Notes: a model not told the origin generated them from the sequence alone. DNA of 52,966 nt from Lapidilactobacillus achengensis (GCF_003946655.1 NZ_RHOV01000019.1:1-52966), one strand, 5' to 3'. Shown: positions 1-8,196, counted from the first letter of the stretch. Made by a program: numbers and translations.

Positions 1-12
1 GAGTAGTACAAA

Positions 13-142
13 CACCGCTTAAAGCGGTGGCAGAAGTGACAAACGCAGTTTGGCTTTGAATTATAAAAGCCAGCGCCTTGAGACGCTGGCCAGTACATAG
101 GGCTTATAGCCCTGGAGCAAACCACCCGTTTTACGGGTGGTT
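13..142. other. Cluster of short hairpins upstream of endolysin gene
   Basis: Within 130 bases there are four near-perfect inverted repeats: 13-29 (8-bp arms), 69-75 with 84-90 (7 bp), 99-113 (6 bp) and 120-129 with 133-142 (10 bp, 3-base loop). A fifth one, 51-57 with 66-72, overlaps the second, so the two cannot form together. The last hairpin contains the only plausible Shine-Dalgarno (GGGTGG, about 135-140) of the following endolysin in its 3' arm. No long T-run follows it. It may control translation or processing of late phage mRNA; that role is inference. Confidence 0.5.
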
Positions 143-149
143 ATGATTT

Positions 150-1385
150 ATGGCCGTGCCAGCAAATTATGTGAATGCGGCCAAGGGTGACCAGGGAGTT
201 GACTGGAGTAAATACCAAGGAGCTAACGGCGTTTACGGATATCAGCGAGACAAGTTTGTCATCAGCCAAGTTGGCGGTTATTATAATGGCAGCTTTATTG
301 ATCAGTGGACTTACAAGACACAAGTTTCATCTGCAATTGCTGCGGGTAAGCGAACTCACACTTATATCTACGGTCGATTTACTGGACGTCAGCAAGCCGA
401 TCAGATGCTTAATTACTATTTGCCAAAGGTTCAGACACCTAAAGGCTCAATCGTAGCATTGGATATTGAGGATGGTTATCCCGATACTGACTCAGTTTTG
501 TATGCTTTAGGTCGTGTACAGGCCGCAGGTTACACAGCGATGCTGTATGGCTATAAATCGTTCCTGACAAGCCATCTTAATCTAAGTACGATTGCGGCGC
601 AGTACCCACTCTGGATGGCCGAGTATCCTAATTATGCTGTGACACCGACACCTAATTACAATTATTTTCCATCATTCAACAACATTGCGATTTTCCAGTT
701 TACCAGCACATATATCGCCGGCGGCCTTGATGGTAATATTGATTTAACTGGTATTACTGACAACGGTTATGGTTCGAGTCACAAGACTGATACTGGCAAG
801 GTTATTGTTAAGCCGGACACTTCGACGCCCGCGACTAATGCTGGTCAGGCGGCTAATAATACAGCTAAAGCTAACATCAAAGTCGGTGATACTGTTAAGG
901 TCAATTTGACCACCAGTCGTTGGGCTAATGGCGTTGGGATGCCAACTTGGGTTCGCGGTAAAACCTATAAAGTGCAACAAGTCAGTGGCAACCAAGTGTT
1001 ACTTGCTGGTATCATGAGTTGGATTAACAAGTCCGACATTGAGTTATTAAGTGTTGGCAATACAAGTACAGCAGTTAATAGTTCCACCGGTGATTACACC
1101 GTGCAGTACGGAGATAGCTGGTGGGCGATTGCTAATAAATTTGGCGTTAGCATGTATACATTGGCTGCACGTAACGGCAAAACCATTAACTCAATGATTT
1201 ATCCCGGACAACGTCTAACTATCGGCTCGACAACTGCCAACACCGCTCTAACTTACACGGTTAAGCACGGAGATAGTTGGTGGTTGATTGGTTCAAAACT
1301 AGGTATCAGCATGTACACGCTTGCAGCTCAAAACGGTAAGACCATTAATTCTATGATTTACCCTAATCAAATATTAGTTTATTAA
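150..1385 (+). CDS. Phage endolysin: GH25 muramidase with SH3 and two LysM domains
   Basis: The 411-residue protein should hydrolyse the glycan strands of peptidoglycan and release phage progeny. Residues about 12-205 form a GH25 lysozyme domain: the early Asp in GVDWSKYQG (D18) and the DIED motif at 105-108 match the family's acidic active site. Residues about 242-300 resemble the SH3_5 wall-binding domain of lactobacillus phage lysins. Two LysM repeats end the protein (about 315-357 and 368-411), both starting YTV-x-x-GDSWW and almost identical in sequence, so they arose by recent duplication. No signal peptide is seen, so export would need a holin, presumably encoded to the left of the window. 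It marks the late end of a prophage. ATG 150 is the first in-frame start; its ribosome binding site is weak and lies in a hairpin. Confidence 0.93.
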   Translation: MAVPANYVNAAKGDQGVDWSKYQGANGVYGYQRDKFVISQVGGYYNGSFIDQWTYKTQVSSAIAAGKRTHTYIYGRFTGRQQADQMLNYYLPKVQTPKGSIVALDIEDGYPDTDSVLYALGRVQAAGYTAMLYGYKSFLTSHLNLSTIAAQYPLWMAEYPNYAVTPTPNYNYFPSFNNIAIFQFTSTYIAGGLDGNIDLTGITDNGYGSSHKTDTGKVIVKPDTSTPATNAGQAANNTAKANIKVGDTVKVNLTTSRWANGVGMPTWVRGKTYKVQQVSGNQVLLAGIMSWINKSDIELLSVGNTSTAVNSSTGDYTVQYGDSWWAIANKFGVSMYTLAARNGKTINSMIYPGQRLTIGSTTANTALTYTVKHGDSWWLIGSKLGISMYTLAAQNGKTINSMIYPNQILVY

Positions 1386-1388
1386 AAC

Positions 1389-1422
1389 AAGCCTACTTCC
1401 TTAATTGGAGGTAGGCTTTTTT
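1389..1422 (+). terminator. Rho-independent terminator after endolysin
   Basis: Inverted repeat AAGCCTACTTCC / GGAGGTAGGCTT (one G-T pair) with a six-base loop, followed by a T-rich stretch, starting just after the endolysin stop. It separates the lysis gene from the next transcription unit. Confidence 0.85.
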
Positions 1423-1446
1423 ATTTTGAGCTAATATAGTTATGTG

Positions 1447-1500
1447 TTGACATTTTTTTTAAAAAAAGGTAATCTATTAACATACATAGTATGATGTTAA
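1447..1500 (+). promoter_or_regulatory. Promoter with operator-like dyad for the 221-aa/XRE-ImmA unit
   Basis: TTGACA at 1447-1452 and TAATCT at 1470-1475 are 17 bases apart, a good vegetative promoter. Directly downstream, TTAACAT (1477-1483) and ATGTTAA (1494-1500) form a perfect 7-bp dyad over the likely transcription start, with a smaller CATAC/GTATG repeat inside. A repressor bound here would block initiation. The XRE protein encoded second in the operon is the natural candidate (autoregulation, inferred). A GGAGG site follows before the first ATG. Confidence 0.75.
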
Positions 1501-1515
1501 TAGGAGGACCATTGA

Positions 1516-2181
1516 ATGGGAATTATTCAGGAGTGCATTGATAATAAGTTTGATAAGCGTCTACCAGGAATGCTGAATTTTGCGGTACGCGAAGCCTATA
1601 GGTATTTGGATGATTTAGTTAATCAAAATAAGATTTTGCAACAGCCAGATTTAAGAAAGGCTTATGGTCATCTTAGAAATGGACTTGTTGATGTTGCATT
1701 GAAAAAAACACTGATTAATTCAGGAATAGATATTGAAATTCTTCCAAAAACGGTTAGTAAATACGCAAATGGTTATACTTATCCGTTAATTAGAGTTGAT
1801 GGTGCAGTAATAACGCCTGCAAAAATTCAAAGTAAAAATAGCTTTCCCAAAAATGCAGCCTACCGATATAATGATAGCTTATTGAATCGACAAATTGATT
1901 TATTTGCCCCTAAAGAAGAGTCTTCGATCATGATAGATTCATCAAGTCAACTGTCTTTGATATTGACATATGGCGGATATAATTATAAACTACAGTTCGT
2001 TAATTTAAGTTTACCAGCTGCGGGAGAATCAGCTTGGGTTGATAATCTTTCAATTTATAACTATCCAATTATATTAGGATCGTCAGAATCAAGCATGAGG
2101 GAACAACTGCAATTGTCCTTTACTCAAACGGCACAAAATATTATAGCAGGTGATAAAAATGAAGGAACGGGTGGAAACTAA
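1516..2181 (+). CDS. Unknown 221-residue protein paired with XRE-ImmA regulator
   Basis: I do not recognise this protein. It is 221 residues, has no obvious signal peptide or membrane segment, and starts at ATG 1516 behind a GGAGG. The N-terminal half looks helical (MGIIQECIDNKF, AVREAYRYLDDLV) and the C-terminal half is richer in short beta-like stretches (SLILTYGGYNYKLQFV). Base composition is clearly more AT-rich than the housekeeping genes to the right. Its 3' end overlaps the next gene by 23 bases, so the two are probably translationally coupled. Small partners upstream of XRE-ImmA proteins are often toxins, effectors or substrates of the peptidase; any of these is inference here. Position after an endolysin and before att-like sequence suggests phage cargo. 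Confidence 0.8.
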   Translation: MGIIQECIDNKFDKRLPGMLNFAVREAYRYLDDLVNQNKILQQPDLRKAYGHLRNGLVDVALKKTLINSGIDIEILPKTVSKYANGYTYPLIRVDGAVITPAKIQSKNSFPKNAAYRYNDSLLNRQIDLFAPKEESSIMIDSSSQLSLILTYGGYNYKLQFVNLSLPAAGESAWVDNLSIYNYPIILGSSESSMREQLQLSFTQTAQNIIAGDKNEGTGGN

Positions 2182-3304
2182 TTTCAATCCCCGACAGTTG
2201 ACTTCTGCGCGCGTTGCTGAAGGCTTAACCATGAAAGAGCTTGCTGAAAAATCAAATATATCGCGTCAAATGATTTCAAATTATGAGTCGGGGAAAACCG
2301 TCCCAAAAGGTGAGAGTTTATTAAAGATTATTTCAGTTTTAAAGTATCCAATTCAATTCTTTACGAGTGATTCTACTGAATTGATGGTTGGTGCAACATT
2401 TTTTAGAAGTCAGAGTGCGGCGACAAAGAAAAAGCGTAACATGCAATCTGAAAGAATAAAATTTTCTATTGCGACATATAACTTTTTTTCAAAATATATC
2501 AATTTTCCCAATGTAAACTTGCCAGAAATAATTGATAAAGATATTGATGAAATTACTGATGATGAAATTAAGGAAAAGGCTGAGGAATTAAGAGTTACGT
2601 GGAACTTTGATTCATCAAGTCCCATCGTGCATCTGATAAATAAGGCGGAAGTTAACGGAATAGTGATTGTAGAATCAAATATGGAAGATCACACGTTAGA
2701 TGCAGTATCACACATGTATCAAGGAAGGCCATTTATTGTTCTTGCTGATAATCATGAATCGGCCGTGAGAAGAAGGTTTAACATTGCCCATGAACTTGGG
2801 CATATGTTACTTCATAGTTCTGTAGAGGATTTAGAGAATTATTCTGATCGAATTTTGAAAAATAAGATTGAACATCAGGCGAACTTATTTGCATCATATT
2901 TTTTGTTGCCTGATGAAGCTTTTTCAGATAGCTTGCTTTCAACCTCGTTAGAGTTTTATAAAAGACTGAAAAAATATTGGCTTGTGTCGATTGCTGCCAT
3001 GGTGCAGAAGACATCCTTGCTTGGATTAATTAATGACGATCAAAAACTATATTTGAATAAACAAATTTCTTGGCATAAGTGGAGAAAATCTGAGCCATTC
3101 GATGATGTACTACCAATTGAGCACCCATCTTTATTTAAAAAAATGTTTAAAATGATTATTGAAAATAACGTTGTTTCTAAAAATGAGTTTTTTTCTGAAT
3201 TACCTTTGCCTATCGATGAACTCGAAAGTATGTTAGAAACAAGTCTTGCTGATCAAAGTCCATCTGTTGCAGACGAAAAACCATATTTAAGGCTTTTAAA
3301 GTAG
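2159..3304 (+). CDS. XRE regulator fused to ImmA/IrrE zinc metallopeptidase
   Basis: Residues about 12-66 form an XRE/Cro-type helix-turn-helix (MKELAEKSNISRQMISNYE). A long middle domain leads to an ImmA/IrrE (COG2856) peptidase with the zinc motif HELGH at about 211-215 and a candidate third ligand E238 in the segment EHQANLFASYFLLP. Family members bind DNA and cleave a partner or repressor, relieving repression after a trigger such as DNA damage or phage signals. ATG 2159 is preferred over GTG 2150 because AGCAGG lies at a good distance before it; the gene overlaps the upstream one. The 381-residue length fits full HTH-ImmA fusions. Low GC, separate promoter and prophage-end position suggest a horizontally acquired toxin-antitoxin, immunity or defence unit, which the sequence alone cannot decide. 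Confidence 0.88.
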   Translation: MKERVETNFNPRQLTSARVAEGLTMKELAEKSNISRQMISNYESGKTVPKGESLLKIISVLKYPIQFFTSDSTELMVGATFFRSQSAATKKKRNMQSERIKFSIATYNFFSKYINFPNVNLPEIIDKDIDEITDDEIKEKAEELRVTWNFDSSSPIVHLINKAEVNGIVIVESNMEDHTLDAVSHMYQGRPFIVLADNHESAVRRRFNIAHELGHMLLHSSVEDLENYSDRILKNKIEHQANLFASYFLLPDEAFSDSLLSTSLEFYKRLKKYWLVSIAAMVQKTSLLGLINDDQKLYLNKQISWHKWRKSEPFDDVLPIEHPSLFKKMFKMIIENNVVSKNEFFSELPLPIDELESMLETSLADQSPSVADEKPYLRLLK

Positions 3305-3600
3305 TGATTTCCGCTAAATTGGTCTGCAAGCTGATTTGGGGTTTTCTAAAAATCGGTAGACTTACAAACTAAATCAAATATATATCCTAAACTTTTAAAG
3401 TTTCAGCGATATTTTAAAAGTTGGTTCCATTATATAGGAAGAAAATAGCCGCATTTAAATAAAATGTGATCTTAAGAAGTCAAAATATGGTACAAATACG
3501 GTACATGCCACGTTAATGAGCTGTCACCGTTGAAAGTTCACTATACGTGGTACACAGAACAATAGAGAAACTCGACCATAAAAAATTTTAGCCCCATTAA
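3305..3600. other. AT-rich prophage edge with att/integrase-arm-like repeats
   Basis: No gene is seen. The stretch keeps the low GC of the phage genes. It holds a dyad near 3390-3422 (AACTTTTAAA / TTTTAAAAGTT) and repeated TGGTACA/CGGTACA words at about 3488-3494, 3499-3505 and 3550-3556. Short spaced repeats of this type are usual at integrase arm sites next to phage attachment sites, so this may be attR or its remnant. No integrase gene or second att copy is present in the window, so the assignment is weak. Confidence 0.35.
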
Positions 3601-3656
3601 AAAGAGCTTGACCCAAAATCTAGTGTGATTGCTAGAAAAGGGTCAAGCTCTTTTTG
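3598..3656. terminator. Strong bidirectional terminator
   Basis: The arms AAAGAGCTTGACCC (about 3601-3614) and GGGTCAAGCTCTTTTT (about 3640-3655) pair perfectly, with an inner CTAG/CTAG stem in the loop. A-tract on the left and T-tract on the right allow termination on both strands. It lies about where base composition changes from phage-like to host-like. Confidence 0.85.
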
Positions 3657-3831
3657 CTTGGCTTGAGTGCGTTATCGGTGCTGCCGGTTGAATGGCTGGA
3701 AGCGGACGTTTTCGACCGTCTGGGCTTCAGATAACGGTTAAGGCCGGAAGCGATGGTTGATTCTGGCCTCGTCGCGATTTAGCCAAGACAATCATTTGGC
3801 GACGAGGCGCGAGTCTCACAGATCCGGTGGC
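3657..3831. other. Gap with a hairpin downstream of the nuclease gene
   Basis: No gene is seen. GCCTCGTCGC (3766-3775) and GCGACGAGGC (3799-3808) form a perfect 10-bp stem with a 23-base loop. It lies just past the 3' end of the minus-strand nuclease gene but lacks a T-run, so it may be an mRNA 3' stabiliser rather than a terminator. Confidence 0.45.
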
Positions 3832-5100
3832 TTACCAACAAACTTGGCAAGGCGTCAGACCGCGACTTTTGGCGTCCTGTAAAGAGGTTTTGGTGAAAGT
3901 GCCGTTGCCGTGGGCGTATTTGTGGTAACGTTTGCCAGTCGGGGTGACGAAAACAACTTGGCCAGTTGGTGTGGTGTTTTGGTTATTTTGGGCCTGGTTA
4001 TTTTGCGTGGTGGTCTGGGAGCTACTGGCTGCTTGGTTACCACTATTCTGGCTGGGCCGGGTGGTACTGCCGGCGCCGGCCGCGCTCGTGGTTCCCGTTG
4101 AGCCGGTCGCTTGACCAACGTTGCTGGAGCCATCGGCGTAATTTAGGGTGACGCCACTTTGGACATTGAAAATATAAACATTGAAAGAGATGGCTTGGCT
4201 GTTGACCGCTTGCGCCATCATATGGACACCGCGGGCCAGCAGCTCATTACCGCGGAAAATCGGCGTGACAGAATAGCGCACATAATTCTTGCTACTCTGT
4301 TCGAGATAAGCCTTCACGTCCATTTCATAACGTAACATTTCGGGGCTGTTCAATTGCCGCGTGCCGGTGATTAAGTTCTTCCAATTCGCGTTCTCGCCGG
4401 CTAAGGCCCAGCCAATCAAATGAGAGCGGTTGAACAGATAACCACCGTTGATTTTCTTATTTTTCCAGCCGGTGGGGGTAACTTCGCTAATACTACCACG
4501 TTTCCCTGTGGGCATAATGCTTTGGTTGAGCATCGCCTCAGCGGAGGTGGCACGGTTCAGTTGATCGAGCTCGCCGTATTTCTCCCAAGCACCTTCGGCC
4601 AGACTGAGGTCAGCGCTGGAAAAAGTTGGTTGACCCTGATTGACATTGATTGTTTGCGTCCCTTGGTAGGTCAAACTGGCCAGATTCGTGTTGCTTTGTT
4701 TGCGCTTGGTTTCGGCCGCTTTTTTCTCGGCCGCGGCCTTCTCGGTGGCCACCTTGATCGATGAGGACTGGGCGGCCGCCTTTTTGGAACTGCTGGCGGC
4801 GCTGCGGGAACTGGCCGCGGCTGCCTTCTCTGCTTTCGCGGCGGCTTTGGAACTGGTCTTGGCCGCGACTTGCCGACTAGAAACACTGGCGGCTTTGTCC
4901 GCCGCGACTTGCTGCTCCTGGGCTGTTTTGACTTGCCCGTTGGCGGTGGCGCCGCCTAAGAACAGGACAACCCCAGCGGCAGCCAAAACAGCCGCTAGCT
5001 TGGTCGTTTGCTGACTTTTCCGGCGCTTCAGCCAAGTGATCACACCATAGGGGATCAGCAACATGCCGATCATTGCGATCAGCATCGTGAATGTATACAT
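3832..5100 (-). CDS. Membrane-anchored DNA/RNA non-specific endonuclease (EndA/NucA-like)
   Basis: The 422-residue protein has two N-terminal hydrophobic segments (about 2-22 and 34-52) separated by a basic stretch. An Ala/Lys/Ser-rich low-complexity region (about 60-135) follows, probably crossing the wall. A DNA/RNA non-specific endonuclease domain occupies about 165-330, with the NRSH motif (H227 as likely general base) and N251 in the RQLNSPEML segment. After a Gln/Asn/Thr-rich linker comes a small C-terminal module starting at TPTGKRYHKYAHG and ending PCQVCW, which resembles a metal-binding cap often attached to lactobacillus nucleases. Homologues degrade extracellular DNA or help DNA entry. 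The RBS is GGAGGAG on the minus strand. The high GC of the repeat region produces many spurious antisense frames. DNA uptake is one possible role; nutrient scavenging is another. Confidence 0.9.
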   Translation of the reverse strand: MYTFTMLIAMIGMLLIPYGVITWLKRRKSQQTTKLAAVLAAAGVVLFLGGATANGQVKTAQEQQVAADKAASVSSRQVAAKTSSKAAAKAEKAAAASSRSAASSSKKAAAQSSSIKVATEKAAAEKKAAETKRKQSNTNLASLTYQGTQTINVNQGQPTFSSADLSLAEGAWEKYGELDQLNRATSAEAMLNQSIMPTGKRGSISEVTPTGWKNKKINGGYLFNRSHLIGWALAGENANWKNLITGTRQLNSPEMLRYEMDVKAYLEQSSKNYVRYSVTPIFRGNELLARGVHMMAQAVNSQAISFNVYIFNVQSGVTLNYADGSSNVGQATGSTGTTSAAGAGSTTRPSQNSGNQAASSSQTTTQNNQAQNNQNTTPTGQVVFVTPTGKRYHKYAHGNGTFTKTSLQDAKSRGLTPCQVCW

Positions 5101-5554
5101 CTTACTCCTCCATTGTTGCTTGCGTGTTGCTCAAGCAAATTTGCAAGTGCTAGCCCGTTCTCCAGAATGGCCGAACCGCTTTACCCAAATCAGTTCGATC
5201 AAGGCCATGATCGTAGGGGAATCGTGGTGAGAATCAGGTTGAACATGGTTGACAATCAGCTTCTCTTGGCTTGGCCTGCTCTTTCAATTATAAAGGCTGC
5301 CCCTACGAAAAGAAAGCTAAGCCACGCAAGAACGCCGAAATTGGAAGAAATTCAGGTGAATGTTTCTGAGAAATCTTAAACCTGTGTAATTTTAGTGACA
5401 ATTTCGTTAAGCCTTGTCCTTAGTGATTGACTTTTCCGGGAAAGTCTAATATATTAAAACAATATGAGAGATTGTCTGGCGGGAATCTCCATCTTATGTT
5501 AAAATACTAGCAGCAATAAGATTGATTCTCCAGACAAAGGTTGTTGTAAATATA
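5101..5554 (+). promoter_or_regulatory. Divergent intergenic region with promoter for the two-component system
   Basis: This region separates the minus-strand nuclease from the plus-strand regulator and holds no credible gene. TTGACT at 5427-5432 and TATATT at 5450-5455 are 17 bases apart, giving a plausible promoter for the response regulator operon. The leader of about 95 bases contains AAAGG before ATG 5555. A promoter for the nuclease should lie in 5101-5300 on the minus strand; only a weak TATAAT-like box near 5286-5291 is seen. Confidence 0.55.
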
Positions 5555-6265
5555 ATGGGGGTGTCTAAATTAGACTCGAGTAAGAAGATTTTAATAATCG
5601 AAGATGAGAAAAACTTAGCCCGTTTTTTAGACTTGGAATTGTCTCATGAAGGTTATGAAACCAAGGTTGAAGGTAATGGCCGGGCAGGGTTGGATCTAGC
5701 CTTGAAAGAAGACTGGGACGTGATTTTGCTTGATTTGATGTTACCAGATTTGAATGGCTTTGAAGTTTGTCGCCGGGTGCGCAAGGAGAAGTCTACGCCA
5801 ATCATTATGGTTACCGCCAAGGATTCCGTGTTAGATCGGGTCGCTGGTTTAGATGATGGCGCGGATGATTATTTGGTGAAGCCGTTTGCAATCGAGGAAT
5901 TACTGGCACGGTTGCGGGCTTTGATTCGGCGTTCTGATATGGAACGGCAATCCCGCGCTTCCCAACAAAAGCAGATCGTTTTCCGTGATTTGATCATTGA
6001 ACCGCAGACCAGAACCGTGATTCGCGGTAATGAGATCATTCAACTTTCAAAGCGGGAATCCTCCTTGTTGATGATCCTGGTGGAAAACGCCAACACCGTT
6101 GTTGCTCGTGATGAACTTTTGCGGCAGGTTTGGGGCTACAATGAGCAAGTCGCGACCAATGTTGTTGATGTTTACGTCCGTTATCTACGGAACAAGATCG
6201 ATCGGCCCAACCGCCGCAGTTACATTCAAACAGTCCGTGGCACGGGCTATGTCATGCATTCGTAG
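5555..6265 (+). CDS. arlR: OmpR-family response regulator (ArlR-like)
   Basis: The 236-residue protein has an N-terminal receiver domain (about 11-125) with acidic pocket E16/D17, phosphoacceptor D60 in ILLDLMLP and the conserved Lys in DYLVKPF. A C-terminal winged helix of OmpR type (about 135-234) ends VRGTGYVM. The start sequence KILIIEDEKNLARF is typical of the ArlR group, which controls surface proteins and autolysis in staphylococci; the regulon in lactobacilli is less clear. ATG 5555 is chosen; an upstream ATT-initiated frame would add 11 residues without support. The histidine kinase gene starts 9 bases after the stop, forming a classic operon. Family is certain; the ArlR name is likely. 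Confidence 0.9.
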   Translation: MGVSKLDSSKKILIIEDEKNLARFLDLELSHEGYETKVEGNGRAGLDLALKEDWDVILLDLMLPDLNGFEVCRRVRKEKSTPIIMVTAKDSVLDRVAGLDDGADDYLVKPFAIEELLARLRALIRRSDMERQSRASQQKQIVFRDLIIEPQTRTVIRGNEIIQLSKRESSLLMILVENANTVVARDELLRQVWGYNEQVATNVVDVYVRYLRNKIDRPNRRSYIQTVRGTGYVMHS

Positions 6266-6274
6266 GCGCGAACA

Positions 6275-7828
6275 ATGGCAGAGAAACGTGACGAACCAAC
6301 CAAGCAACCCAAGAAAAAAATGCGTTTAACTTTGCGAGTTAAATGGTCAGCCGCTGTTGGCCTGACCATTTTTTTTACATTCGTGATTTTTGCCAGTATT
6401 ATTTACGCGACATTTAGCAATAATTTGTTGGCGCAAGAGAAAACAGCCACCGCTGAAACGACCAAACTGGTCACCGACCGCTTGCGGAGTGTCAAGGACA
6501 ATTTGACTATCGCCAAAGTGGTGCCGTTGATGACCCCTGAATATTATCAAAACGACGATGTGAGTGGCGCCAGCCGCGAACAAACCAATTCCGATCCTTT
6601 CTACGAGGACTCGATTTTCAATCAGTTGTCCCGGTCAGACTTATCCGTTTCGGTTTATAACCGCGAAGAAGAACAAGTCTTTATTTCGCGGGACACGGCG
6701 ATTGAATTCAAACCAGTCAGTAAACGCACGCAACAATTGATTCGTTCCCAGGGGCGGCGGGTGATCGTGACCACGATTCCTGTCCGCGAAAGAACCAGCA
6801 ATCGGTTGACCGGGTATGTCATGCTGGTCAATCAAATGGACAGCCTTTATCGCTCCACCCAAGAACTCCGTTGGCAAATGACCGTTTTGATCGCGGTGGC
6901 GGTGCTATTCAGTGGGAGTGTCGGCTATATTATTGTTCATCGCCTGTTAAAGCGGTTGAATTTGATTTCCAAAACAATTCGGACGATCGATCAATCGCCC
7001 GAATCTACCGCGCGGATTCCACAATTGTCGGGCAATGATGAGATCAGCGACTTGGCCCAACAATTCAATAGCATGTTGGATCAAATCCAGCAATACATTG
7101 AACAACAAAAGCAATTTGTCGGCGATGTGTCCCATGAATTGCGGACACCGGTGGCGGTGATCCAAGGGCACCTGCAATTGTTGAATCGGTGGGGCAAGGA
7201 TGATCCCGAAGTTCTCGCGGAATCCTTAGAGGCGGCGACACAAGAAGCCACGCGGATGAATTCGCTGATCGAGGAAATGTTGCAGTTAACCAGGGCGGAA
7301 CAGGTCGATTTGAAATCCGTTCATGAAGAGGCTGATGTCCCGGCGGTTATTTCTCAAGTTGTTGACAACATTCAGATGTTGCATCCTGATTTCCTGGTGC
7401 AAGCCGACGTGGATCTCCCACCGGCAACGATGGTCCGCATGAATCGGCATCACTTGGAGCAGCTGTTGATTATTTTGTTGGATAACGCCGTCAAATATTC
7501 AGCCAGTCGCAAGGAAGTCCATTTGGGCGCCGATATGGGCCAACATCATCTGCATATTGTGGTACAAGACTTTGGGCTAGGTATCTCCGCGCAAGACCAG
7601 CAACGCATCTTCAACCGCTTTTATCGGGTTGACAAGGCGCGTTCTCGGGAACGCGGCGGCAATGGCTTAGGCCTTTCGATCGCCTATCGCTTGGTCAAGG
7701 CCTATGGGGGCGATTTGACCGTGGAAAGTGTGGAGAATTCCGGGTCCTTGTTTAAGGTGACCTTGCCGCTCAAACCACCTGCGACTGCTCTAATTGCGGG
7801 CCCTGATGAACCCACTGGCGGGAAATGA
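6275..7828 (+). CDS. arlS: Sensor histidine kinase (ArlS-like)
   Basis: The 517-residue kinase partners the preceding regulator. It has a basic N-terminus, a membrane segment at about 25-47, an extracellular sensor region (about 48-198), a second membrane segment (about 199-222) and a HAMP linker. The HisKA dimerisation domain carries the phosphorylated His287 in VSHELRTPV. The HATPase domain shows the N box (LDNAVKYSA), G1 box (DFGLGI) and G2 box (GGNGLGLSIA). All catalytic motifs are intact. The gene is 9 bases downstream of the regulator with a poor ribosome binding site, suggesting translational coupling. A shortened family-2 palindrome follows it and may terminate transcription. Confidence 0.9.
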   Translation: MAEKRDEPTKQPKKKMRLTLRVKWSAAVGLTIFFTFVIFASIIYATFSNNLLAQEKTATAETTKLVTDRLRSVKDNLTIAKVVPLMTPEYYQNDDVSGASREQTNSDPFYEDSIFNQLSRSDLSVSVYNREEEQVFISRDTAIEFKPVSKRTQQLIRSQGRRVIVTTIPVRERTSNRLTGYVMLVNQMDSLYRSTQELRWQMTVLIAVAVLFSGSVGYIIVHRLLKRLNLISKTIRTIDQSPESTARIPQLSGNDEISDLAQQFNSMLDQIQQYIEQQKQFVGDVSHELRTPVAVIQGHLQLLNRWGKDDPEVLAESLEAATQEATRMNSLIEEMLQLTRAEQVDLKSVHEEADVPAVISQVVDNIQMLHPDFLVQADVDLPPATMVRMNRHHLEQLLIILLDNAVKYSASRKEVHLGADMGQHHLHIVVQDFGLGISAQDQQRIFNRFYRVDKARSRERGGNGLGLSIAYRLVKAYGGDLTVESVENSGSLFKVTLPLKPPATALIAGPDEPTGGK

Positions 7829-7872
7829 GCCTGACTGGCGCTTAATTATTGTTGGCAACGCTGTTTTTTATT

Positions 7873-7936
7873 GAAACGTGTTTGTCGGCCCAGCTTCTGA
7901 GCATTAGCTACCCGGGCCGACGCTCACTCTTTTTTG
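7873..7936 (+). repeat. Family-2 palindromic repeat, short copy
   Basis: This 64-base copy shares the ends of the longer elements near 36326 (starts GAAACGTG, ends with CACTC before a T-run) and the piece CAGCTTCTGAGCATTAGCTACC. GTCGGCCC (7884-7891) and GGGCCGAC (7914-7921) form a perfect 8-bp stem that differs from the stems of the other copies. The central third of the element is missing. The T-run makes it a likely terminator for the kinase gene. Confidence 0.75.
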
Positions 7937-8196
7937 TGAATACCGTGTCCGCAACCGACCTCGAAGTCAGTCTCATTGAATTCGAGGTTTTGGTTTGGTC
8001 TAATTGACGTTCAAAATTGACCTTGACGTCGGCCACGGAAAGTTTCGTCGGTCTCAACTTTCGCTGATAATCGGTTATGATAATCGGTTATAATGAAAGT
8101 AATGATTGGGCCAAGCGTTGAGATATTCGTGGTGTTGTTTTAGCGATTGATGGCGTCAGGAAATCAAGTTCAACTGAAGAAATGAGGCAAAAAAGC
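7937..8196 (+). promoter_or_regulatory. Intergenic region with putative acyP promoter and tandem 13-mer
   Basis: No gene is seen. The word TGATAATCGGTTA occurs twice in tandem at about 8065-8077 and 8078-8090. TATAAT at 8089-8094 overlaps its end and is a plausible -10 box for acyP; no good -35 is visible. The direct repeat could be a regulator site. Confidence 0.4.

Noticed and set aside
3910-5014. Several plus-strand open frames of 60-120 codons opposite the nuclease gene
   Set aside because: They are antisense shadows of a GC-rich low-complexity gene and lack ribosome binding sites and plausible protein features.
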